From: Planctomycetota bacterium
GTDB lineage: Bacteria > Planctomycetota > UBA1135 > UBA2386
Direction of reading: 5' to 3'
Length of the DNA: 64,000 nt
NCBI GenBank assembly: GCA_016716265.1
Contig: JADJWQ010000006.1
Location: 2,135,501 to 2,199,500, forward strand
In this document: piece by piece, positions 57,744 to 64,000 of the stretch
Position numbering within the stretch: position 1 is the stretch's first letter
How the letters are laid out: each line of letters opens with the position of its first letter
The notes under the pieces: model-generated
What the model saw: the letters and a program-made list of their open reading frames with translations, nothing else
Database searches by the model: none
Told to the model about the DNA's origin: nothing
Translations under genes and position numbers: made by a program

Positions 57744-58490
57744 TCACGCGCCGAGCACCGCGACGAGCTCGGCGAGCGAGGCGACGGTCAGCTCGGGGGC
57801 CGCCGCCGCCGCATCGCCACCGCCACTCGCGCCGCCGCCGCGGCCGGCGCGCCGGTCGACCCACGCACAGCGCAGGCCCGCGGCGCGCGCCGGCACGACG
57901 TCGTGCCGCAGGCTCTCGGCGACGTGCAGCACGCGGGAGCGCTCGATGCCGGCACCGGCGAGCGCCCCGATCGCGTGGGCGAAGTTGCGCGGGTCGGGCT
58001 TGTAGCTGCCGATGTCCTGGGCGGTCCACACGAAGTCGAGCGGCACACCGAGCCGCTCGGCGGTCCGCGCGAACGACGCGCCGTCGACGTTGGACAGCAC
58101 GCCGAGCCGGCCGTGGCGGCGCAGTGCGGTGAGCGCCGGAGCGGCGTCCGGGAACGGCAGCCAGTCGCCGACCGAACCCGCGTAGGCGCGCCGACCCGCG
58201 TCGTCCGCGGGCAGCCCGAGCTCGCGCGCGACGTCGGTGTAGACCGCGGCGAGCACGTCCGGATAGGGCGCACTCGGCCGCTCCTGCTCGCGCCTCGCCT
58301 CGCAGCGCGCGTGCAGCGCGAGCAATTCGTCGTCGGTCACCGGCCGCGCTGCACGGGCGAGATCGAGCCGCTCGTGCAGCACTGCGAGGATGCCCGACTC
58401 CCAGTCGACGAGCGTGCCGTAGCAGTCGAACGTGAAGGCGTCGAAGTCGGCGGCGCGCAGGGTCGGCGCGGGCTGCCCGGGCTCGACCAT
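57744..58490 (-). CDS. HAD-superfamily hydrolase (haloacid-dehalogenase type II-like)
   Basis: 248 aa, ATG at 58490. HAD motifs: nucleophile Asp in FDAFTFDCYGTLVDWES, motif II LGVLSNVDGASF, motif III Lys in GSYKPDPRNFAHAIG, and a late acidic motif in VLHVAESLRHDVVPARAAGL. The FDCYGTLVDWE form is typical of type II haloacid dehalogenase-like proteins, many of which act as phosphatases. The start shares one base with the stop of the enzyme I homologue, so translation is coupled. A tract of Ala/Gly (about 218-235) is odd near the C-terminus. The substrate is unknown. Confidence 0.85.
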   Translation of the reverse strand: MVEPGQPAPTLRAADFDAFTFDCYGTLVDWESGILAVLHERLDLARAARPVTDDELLALHARCEARREQERPSAPYPDVLAAVYTDVARELGLPADDAGRRAYAGSVGDWLPFPDAAPALTALRRHGRLGVLSNVDGASFARTAERLGVPLDFVWTAQDIGSYKPDPRNFAHAIGALAGAGIERSRVLHVAESLRHDVVPARAAGLRCAWVDRRAGRGGGASGGGDAAAAAPELTVASLAELVAVLGA

Positions 58491-60280
58491 CAGCGCCGGC
58501 GGCGACCCGCGCCCGAGCCGCGGCGCGGCACGCTGGTCAACAGGATGCGCTGCACATCGAGCGAGCGCGGCGCCTGCAGCACCGCCTCGGCGATGCGATG
58601 GCATTCGTCGACCGTCAGCTGGCGCACCGTCTGCAGCACCGTCGCGGCGTGCGCCGGCGCGACCGCGAAGTCACGGAACCCGACGCCGATCAGGAACGGG
58701 ATCAGCTCCGGCGACGCCGCGAGCTCCCCGAACAAGACCATCCGCTTCTCCTCGGCCTCGGCGTCCTGCGCGAGCCGCTGCAGCAGCTCGAGCGTCGCCG
58801 GGTGGTGCATCGAGTAGTACTCGGCGACGTCGCGATTGTCGCGGTCGGCGGCGAGCATCAGCGACTGCAGGTCGTCGATCGCGACGACCGCGAAGTCGGC
58901 CTCTCGCAGCAGGGCGCGGCTCGAGAACGCCGCGGCCGGCACCTCGATGATCGGCGCGAACTGCAGCGATTCCGCGCACGGGATCCCCCGCTTGCGCAGA
59001 TCGTGGCGCTCCTCGACGACCGCCGCCCGCACGCGCTGCAGGTCGGTCACGCTGGTGACGAACGGCACCAGCAATCCGGCGCCCGGGTGACCGACCGCGG
59101 CGCGCAGGATCGCGCGGAGCTGCAGGCGCAGCGCATCGCCCTCGCGAAGCGACGAGCGGATCCCGCGCATGCCGAGCGCGGGATTGCGCTCCGGCTGCGG
59201 GCCGTGCAGCCACGGCAGCTTCGCATTCGACGCGACGTCGAGCAGCCGGAGCCAGCCCGGGCCATCGCCGACCGCGCCGAGCACCTGGGCGTAGTGGTGC
59301 ACCAGCACGTCCTCGCTCGGCTTGCGCGATTCGACGAGGAACAGCAGCTCGGTGCGGTACAGACCGATGCCGTCCATGCCGAACGACACCGACAGCTCGA
59401 CCTCGGACAGGTGCCCGCAGGCGGCCAGCACGCGCAGATCGGTGTCGTCGCGCATCTGGTGCGGAGCGTCGAGCGCCGGTGCGCGCTGCGGTGCCGATGC
59501 CTGGCGATCCAGGGCGGCCTCGTATTCCGCACGCAGCCGCTCGTCGGGCTCGACGTGCAGCTCGCCGGCGCCCGCATCCAACACGACGAAGTCGCCGTCG
59601 CGCAGCTTGGCGTCGAGATCGAGGATGCCGGTGATGGTCGGGATGCCCATCGAGCGCGCGAGGATCGCCGCGTGCGAGCTGATGCCGCCCTCCTCGGCGA
59701 CGATGCCCTCGACGCGCTCGTCGTCGATGCGGAACAGGTCGTTGACCGTGAGCCGCCTCGCGGCGATCACGTACTGCCCGCTCGCCGGCAGCGAGGCACG
59801 CGGGTCGGGCTCGGCGTCGGGCACTGCGTCGTCACCGAGATTGCGCAGCACGCGCTCGGCGACGTCGCGCAGGTCGCCGGCACGCTCGCGCAGATGCTGG
59901 TCCTCGACCAGCTCGAAGATGCGCTCGTAGTCGGCGAGGACCTTGGCGATCGCCGCGCGCACCGAGAAGCGCTCCTCGACGATCAGCTTCTCGAGCGTCG
60001 ACAGGAACATCGGGTCGTCGAGCAGCGCGACGTGCACGTCGAAGATGCGCAGCTCCGACTCCCGCAGCGTGTCCGAGTGCCGGACGCGGAGACCGGCGAT
60101 CTGCTCGCGCGCGGTCTGCACCGCTCGGCGCAGGCTGTTGAGCTCGCTCTCGACCTCGTCCGCCGCGATGCGCGTCGGGTGGCTCGCGCGCTTCTCGTAG
60201 CCGAGCAGGTGGACCGGGCCGAGCGCGACACCCGGCACCACCGTGGTTCCGCGATGGACCGTCGTCGGGGTCGCGCTCAT
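58490..60280 (-). CDS. PTS enzyme I / PEP-utilising protein, lacking the catalytic Cys
   Basis: 596 aa, close to enzyme I length. N-terminal helices (ELNSLRRAVQTAREQIAGL), the phospho-His loop EEGGISSHAAILARSMGIPTITG with His203, then the PEP barrel: DGIGLYRTELLFL (Arg309), NPALGMRGIR, QFAPIIEVPAAAF (Glu446), and AIDDLQSLMLAADRDN (Asp469 replaces the usual Asn). In canonical enzyme I a Cys in a CGE motif donates a proton to PEP; here the matching position is Phe517 (VLFGELAAS). Function as a PEP-dependent phosphodonor is therefore doubtful or altered. No HPr gene is present nearby. The gene is translationally coupled to the HAD hydrolase downstream. Confidence 0.85.
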   Translation of the reverse strand: MSATPTTVHRGTTVVPGVALGPVHLLGYEKRASHPTRIAADEVESELNSLRRAVQTAREQIAGLRVRHSDTLRESELRIFDVHVALLDDPMFLSTLEKLIVEERFSVRAAIAKVLADYERIFELVEDQHLRERAGDLRDVAERVLRNLGDDAVPDAEPDPRASLPASGQYVIAARRLTVNDLFRIDDERVEGIVAEEGGISSHAAILARSMGIPTITGILDLDAKLRDGDFVVLDAGAGELHVEPDERLRAEYEAALDRQASAPQRAPALDAPHQMRDDTDLRVLAACGHLSEVELSVSFGMDGIGLYRTELLFLVESRKPSEDVLVHHYAQVLGAVGDGPGWLRLLDVASNAKLPWLHGPQPERNPALGMRGIRSSLREGDALRLQLRAILRAAVGHPGAGLLVPFVTSVTDLQRVRAAVVEERHDLRKRGIPCAESLQFAPIIEVPAAAFSSRALLREADFAVVAIDDLQSLMLAADRDNRDVAEYYSMHHPATLELLQRLAQDAEAEEKRMVLFGELAASPELIPFLIGVGFRDFAVAPAHAATVLQTVRQLTVDECHRIAEAVLQAPRSLDVQRILLTSVPRRGSGAGRRRR

Positions 60281-60580
60281 CGATGCATGCGATGCGAGGG
60301 GGAGCCGATGCGGGTCCGGCAGCGGGCCGGACCCCCCGGGGGGGAGCGCGGGACGGCCGGCGTCCCGCGAGAGGGAGGGACATTGCACCCGCGCGACCGG
60401 CCCCGAGGCAAGAGTCCGCCGCGCGGAGCTGCGCGGCGCACCGCGCGGAGCGCCGCGCCGGCGCGGCGCGGTCGGCCGTCCGCCGCGAGGCGGCACTCGA
60501 CGGTTGCCGCGACCCCCCGCCCGTAGCAGAATGCGAGGGCTTCCACGGCCAGGAACCCGCCCCAGGGACTCGAACGCACC
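60281..60580. promoter_or_regulatory. divergent region with a 20-bp palindrome
   Basis: This 300-bp region lies between the divergent enzyme I homologue and lpxA. It is very GC-rich and holds no credible frame. A perfect 20-bp palindrome is at 60450-60469. A C6-G7 run lies near 60331-60343. Promoters for both genes are presumably here, but none could be assigned. Confidence 0.4.
60450..60469. other. perfect 20-bp palindrome
   Basis: GCGCCGCGCCGGCGCGGCGC reads the same on both strands. It lies 112 bp upstream of lpxA and 170 bp upstream of the enzyme I homologue. It could be a dimeric regulator site or extrude as a hairpin. In DNA of this GC content such a palindrome could also arise by chance. 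Confidence 0.4.
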
Positions 60581-61468
60581 TTGCAGATCAAGCCTAGCGG
60601 AATCCATCCGACGAGCGTGGTCGCCGAGGGCGCCCGGATCGGAAGCGGGGTCACGATCGGCCCGGGCTGCGTCATCGGGCAGCACGCGGAGATCGGTGAC
60701 GGCTGCACGCTGCACTCGCACGTCGTCGTCCGCGGGCGCACGACGATCGGCGCCGACTGCGAGCTGTTCCCGTTCGTCGCGCTCGGCGCACGGCCGCAGG
60801 ACCGCAAGCTGCGCCGCGACCGGGTGCAGCTGATCCGCGACGGCTGGCAGGACGCGGACGGCGACTGGCTCGGCCCGCTGCGCATCGGTCGGGGCAACGA
60901 GCTGCGTGAGCACGTCACGATCCACGGCGGCACGCCACACGGCCGCGGCCTGACCGTGATCGGCAACGACAACATGTTCCTGGCCGGCGCCCACATCGGC
61001 CACGACTGCACGGTCGGCGACAACGTGGTGTTCACGAACGGCGCGATGGCCGCCGGGCACTGCGTCGTGCACGACAACGTGGTGATGGGCGCGATGGCCG
61101 GCATCCACCAGTTCGCGCGCGTCGGGCGCTACGCGATGATCGGCGCCGGCGCGATGCTCTCGCACGACGCGCCGCCGTTCGCGCTCGTGCAGGGCGACCG
61201 TGCGCGGCTGGTCGCCGTCAACCTGATCGGCCTCAAGCGCGCGGGCTTCACGCCCGAGCAGACCATGCTGATCAAGCGCACCTACCGGCTGCTGTTCTGG
61301 CGTGGTGGACTCCTGCACGAGCGACTCGCTGAAGCGCGCGCCGTGGCCGGTGGCGATCCGCTGACCGAGGATCTGTTCCGCTTCGTCGAGGAGAGCGAAC
61401 GTGGCATCTGCAGCCCGCGCGGGCGGCACCTGTTCGGCGACGTGCAGGCCGTCGAGGACCGGACTTGA
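60581..61468 (+). CDS. lpxA: UDP-N-acetylglucosamine acyltransferase
   Basis: 295 aa, TTG start. Hexapeptide-repeat left-handed beta-helix: IHPTSVVAEGARIGSG, VTIGPGCVIGQHAEIGDG, LHSHVVVRGRTTIGADCELF, then the LpxA signature IGRGNELREHVTIHGGT, the catalytic His in LAGAHIGHDCTVGDN, GMAGIHQFARVGRYAMIGAGA-type segment, and a C-terminal helix bundle starting NLIGLKRAGFTPEQ. It adds the first acyl chain in lipid A synthesis, in the cytosol. Presence supports a lipid A-bearing outer membrane. The M16-like gene follows after 31 bp. No lpxD, fabZ or lpxB is in the window. Confidence 0.93.
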   Translation: MQIKPSGIHPTSVVAEGARIGSGVTIGPGCVIGQHAEIGDGCTLHSHVVVRGRTTIGADCELFPFVALGARPQDRKLRRDRVQLIRDGWQDADGDWLGPLRIGRGNELREHVTIHGGTPHGRGLTVIGNDNMFLAGAHIGHDCTVGDNVVFTNGAMAAGHCVVHDNVVMGAMAGIHQFARVGRYAMIGAGAMLSHDAPPFALVQGDRARLVAVNLIGLKRAGFTPEQTMLIKRTYRLLFWRGGLLHERLAEARAVAGGDPLTEDLFRFVEESERGICSPRGRHLFGDVQAVEDRT

Positions 61469-61499
61469 GCGCAGGGCACGGCCCCGGCGAGGTCGCGCG

Positions 61500-63011
61500 G
61501 TGACGCGTGCCGCACTCCGCTTCCCGCTCGCCGTCGCGCTCGCGCTCCCCGCGGTGGCCGGCGCCGCGCTCGCGCAGGCGCCCGGCACCGCGCCACTCGA
61601 GGCGCGCTGGTTCGAGACGCCCGACGGCAGCCGCTTCCTGCTGGCTCCGGATCCGGCCGCGGCGGCGGGTGCGCCGGGCACGACGCCGCTCGTGCACTGG
61701 GCGGTGGTGACCCCGAGCGGTCCGGCCGAGGACCCGCAGGGCCTCGATGGACTGTCGCGTGCCGTGGTCCGCGCGTCGCTGAACGGCACGGTCGCGCGTG
61801 GCTCGATCGACTGGCGCGCCGAGCTCGACGCGCTGCGCGCCCTCGACACACTCGAGGTCGAGCTCGCCGCCCGCCGCGGGGACGGCGACGGTCCGGACGC
61901 CGACGGCATGCCCGCCCTGCTGCAGCGCACCGAGGCCGCACGCCGGACGGCGGCGGCCCTCGCGGACCGCCTCGCGTGGCGGCGCGCGGTGCTCGACGCC
62001 CCCGCGGTCGACCTCGAGCTGCGCGACACGCCGCGGGCGACCGTGCTGGCGATCACGACGCGCGCGGACGCGCTGCCGCGGATCGCACGCGCGCTGTGGG
62101 ACCGTCGCGAGAACGCGGTGCTCCGCGGTCTGCGTGAGGAGTTCGCGGCCTGCCGCGCGAAGCTCGCGACGCGCGGCCACGAATCGTGGCGCGAAGCGGC
62201 CCGCCGCGAGGTCCTCGGCCTGGCCTTCCTCGGCGAGCCGGGCGCCCGTTCGCCAGCCGAACGGCCGGCCGGATTCACGCGCGGCGACGCCGTCGCGCTG
62301 TGGCGGGCGATCGTCCAGCCGGCGCGCACCACCCACGTGCTGACCGGCAGCTTCCACCGCGACGAGGTCGAGCGCCTGCTGACGGTCGCCTTCGGTGCGA
62401 CGACGCTGCCCCGCGTGCCGCCACCGTCCGCACCGACTCCGGGCCGCGCGCAGGCCCGCCGCTCGCGGATCACGACGGACGGGCCGATCGGCGCCGCGGT
62501 CGGCATTCCGCTGCCCGACGGGCTGCGCACCGAGCAGATCGAGTCGATCGCGCGCTGGCTCGCCGGTGGCGACACGTCGCAGCTCGCCGTCGGCCTGCGC
62601 GCGCGCGGCTTCGTCGACCCGAGCGTCGACTTCGTGCTGCCGTTCCCGCAGACGGCCCGGCCCGGGCTGCTGCTCGTCGAGTTCCTCGCCCCCGAGCTGC
62701 GCAGCGCGGCCGGCGCGGCGGACGTGACCCCGGCGACGGCGCTGACGGAGGTGGTCGACGCGGCGCTCGCCGAGGCACCGCCGGCGTGGCGCCTGCGGGC
62801 CGCGCAGCTCGCCGCCCAGTCGGAGCGCAACGCCGCGCTGGTCGACCCGGCGGCGCTGAGCTGGTTGTTGGTGCGCGCCTGCGCGATCGAGGGCCGCGCG
62901 CCCGACGAGGTGCTGGCCCCGCTTCCCGAGCTCGAGCCCGACGCCGCCCGCGCGCTCGCGCTCTCACTGTGGCGGCGCCCCGGCCGCACGATCGTGGACC
63001 TCGTGCCGTGA
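61500..63011 (+). CDS. M16-like (insulinase-family) exported protein without zinc motif
   Basis: 503 aa, GTG start with GAGG eight bases upstream. Signal peptide 1-25 (FPLAVALALPAVAGAALAQA). The layout recalls M16 peptidases: PLVHWAVVTPSGPAEDPQGLDGLS, ARALWDRRENAVLRGLREEF, GEPGARSPAERPAGFTRGDAVAL with TTHVLTGSFHRDEVERLL, and HxxEH would be expected near GLDGLSRAVV, where no His is present. So it is probably an inactive partner subunit, as in other M16 pairs. The next gene encodes a second M16-like protein 31 bp downstream; both follow lpxA. Confidence 0.7.
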   Translation: MTRAALRFPLAVALALPAVAGAALAQAPGTAPLEARWFETPDGSRFLLAPDPAAAAGAPGTTPLVHWAVVTPSGPAEDPQGLDGLSRAVVRASLNGTVARGSIDWRAELDALRALDTLEVELAARRGDGDGPDADGMPALLQRTEAARRTAAALADRLAWRRAVLDAPAVDLELRDTPRATVLAITTRADALPRIARALWDRRENAVLRGLREEFAACRAKLATRGHESWREAARREVLGLAFLGEPGARSPAERPAGFTRGDAVALWRAIVQPARTTHVLTGSFHRDEVERLLTVAFGATTLPRVPPPSAPTPGRAQARRSRITTDGPIGAAVGIPLPDGLRTEQIESIARWLAGGDTSQLAVGLRARGFVDPSVDFVLPFPQTARPGLLLVEFLAPELRSAAGAADVTPATALTEVVDAALAEAPPAWRLRAAQLAAQSERNAALVDPAALSWLLVRACAIEGRAPDEVLAPLPELEPDAARALALSLWRRPGRTIVDLVP

Positions 63012-63042
63012 GCCGCGACGCCCGACCCTGCCGGTGACCCGG

Positions 63043-64000
63043 ATGCCCGAATCCTGCGCCACACGATCCCGAGCGGAGCGCCGCCGACCGGCGCCGTGGC
63101 GGTCGCCGCTCGCGGCCATGCTGCTCGCCGTGCTCACCGCGTGCTGGTGGGACTCGACGCGCTACGAGATGGACCGGCTCGACACCGGTGGTCCGCGGAC
63201 CGAGCGCAGCGCGCGCGGGCCCGCGCCGCCGGCACCGGGGCCGGCGCAGCCCGGTGGAGCGGGCGAGCCGACCGAGCTGCCCGCACCGCGGGTGGCTGGC
63301 GGAACGCCGCTGCTCCCGAGCCTCGCCGTGCTGCGCGGCAGCCTGCGGGTCGTCGCACCCGAGTCCGCGCCGCGCGGCGAGCTCGCATGGCTCCGCATCA
63401 CGCTGCGCCATCGCAACGCGTCGGGCACCCGGCTCGCCGCGGCCCACGTGCTCGCCGCGCTGGCGACCGACGCGCCGCTGGGCGCCCGCGGCCAGCCGTC
63501 GCTGCGCCGAGCGATCGAGAACGTCGGCGGGAGCCTCGAGGCGTCGATCGACATGCCGTCGACGCAGTTGCTGGTCACGGTGCCGAAGGGCTCCTGGGCC
63601 GTCGCGCTCGGTCGCGTCGCCGAGGCGCTCGCCTCGCCGCCGACCTCGTCGGAGCGCGTCACCGAGCTGCGCGATCAGGTCGTGCGCGAGCTGACCGAAC
63701 GGTTCGCCGCCGACCCGCTGGACGCCGCGGTCGCGCGGGTGCTGACCTACGAGCTGCAGGGCGTCTCGCGCTGGCTGGCCGCGGCCGAGGACACCACGAT
63801 GGGGCAGCTCGCGCTGCAGCACGCGCAGGACTACCGCTGCAACGGCAGCGTGGTGGCGCTGTTCGTGCCCGGCGTCAGCGCCGAGGCCGCGTTCGCGCGC
63901 GCCGCCGAGGTGCTGGGACCCTGGCTCGACCGCGAGACGGTCGAGACCCCCGCGCTGGTCGCGACGCTGCCACCCGCGCGCGGGATGTTCTGGGCGAACG
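63043..64000 (+). CDS. M16-like lipoprotein, partial (runs off window end)
   Basis: 319 codons are visible. The N-terminus has a basic stretch and then LAAMLLAVLTACWWDS, a lipobox with Cys34 (an internal ATG at 63118 would give a shorter signal). A Pro/Gly/Ala linker is followed by an M16-like fold: ELAWLRITLRHRNASGTRLAAA, GQPSLRRAIENVGGSLEASID, PSTQLLVTVPKGSWAVALGRV, ELRDQVVRELTERFAADPLD. The HxxEH zinc motif expected after the first strand is absent (AAAHVLAALATD occupies the site). It would pair with the upstream protein. The rest, including any C-terminal half, lies outside the window. A GTG at 63034 is an alternative start. Confidence 0.7.
   Translation, partial: MPESCATRSRAERRRPAPWRSPLAAMLLAVLTACWWDSTRYEMDRLDTGGPRTERSARGPAPPAPGPAQPGGAGEPTELPAPRVAGGTPLLPSLAVLRGSLRVVAPESAPRGELAWLRITLRHRNASGTRLAAAHVLAALATDAPLGARGQPSLRRAIENVGGSLEASIDMPSTQLLVTVPKGSWAVALGRVAEALASPPTSSERVTELRDQVVRELTERFAADPLDAAVARVLTYELQGVSRWLAAAEDTTMGQLALQHAQDYRCNGSVVALFVPGVSAEAAFARAAEVLGPWLDRETVETPALVATLPPARGMFWAN

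Overview
The window is about 70% GC and gene-dense, and it looks like a chromosome segment of a member of the Planctomycetota. I infer this from the gene families present: Ser/Thr kinases fused to a transmembrane helix and a formylglycine-generating-enzyme-like (SUMF1 fold) domain, an ECF sigma factor next to one of them, an ECF sigma factor fused to a large extracytoplasmic region, a Cys-type sulfatase, a sodium:solute symporter beside a DUF5107/TPR protein, NPCBM-type glycosidases, and several secreted proteins ending in a shared C-terminal beta module. TonB-dependent receptor and lpxA genes indicate a true outer membrane. The lineage within the phylum is not certain; a deep-branching one is plausible.

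Layout. 1-3967 (minus): an apparent operon of a secreted beta-helix-like protein, a repeat-type exported protein and a TonB-dependent receptor cut off by the window edge. 4284-8771 (plus): ornithine aminotransferase, then a kinase-SUMF1 protein and its ECF sigma factor. 8787-15645 (minus): a papain-like secreted protease, a GH29 alpha-L-fucosidase and a sigma-factor/extracytoplasmic fusion. 15847-18434 (plus): a PQQ-type beta-propeller protein and a tail-anchored PASTA protein. 18473-23103 (minus): a second kinase-SUMF1 protein and a DUF4139 protein. 23293-30266 (plus): a tight cluster of GH27 alpha-galactosidase, DUF5107/TPR protein and sodium:solute symporter, likely for uptake and use of galactosides. 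30285-33296 (minus): sulfatase and an unrecognised lipoprotein of lower GC. 33800-36457 (plus): FG-GAP/VCBS repeat protein.

36458-38240 is a decayed stretch with remnants of a DUF6807 (PmoA-like) gene and a Gfo/Idh/MocA oxidoreductase gene, plus one doubtful ORF. 38241-41260 holds an arylsulfotransferase-family protein overlapping tail-to-tail with a PAPS-type sulfotransferase, followed by two small membrane proteins. 41528-49335 holds a membrane glycosyltransferase, an acyl-CoA synthetase, a PLP aminotransferase, a secreted beta-helix protein and a Tat-exported epimerase-like protein. 49395-51668 is a bifunctional FAD monooxygenase/old-yellow-enzyme protein of the salicylyl-CoA/2-aminobenzoyl-CoA type; with the nearby CoA ligase it suggests CoA-dependent aromatic acid breakdown.

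51789-64000 is more housekeeping in character: GT2 glycosyltransferase, Xaa-Pro aminopeptidase, methylenetetrahydrofolate reductase (metF) flanked by a 35-bp inverted repeat, a trehalose synthase/phosphatase fusion, a HAD hydrolase coupled to a PTS enzyme I homologue that lacks the usual catalytic cysteine, lpxA, and two M16-like proteins without a visible zinc motif (the second cut by the window end). I found no tRNA, rRNA, CRISPR array, transposase or phage gene.

The most unusual items are the metF-flanking inverted repeat, the shared C-terminal module on four otherwise unrelated secreted proteins, the sigma factor fused to an extracytoplasmic sensor-like region, the enzyme I homologue with Cys replaced by Phe, and the pseudogene pair at 36.7-37.3 kb.
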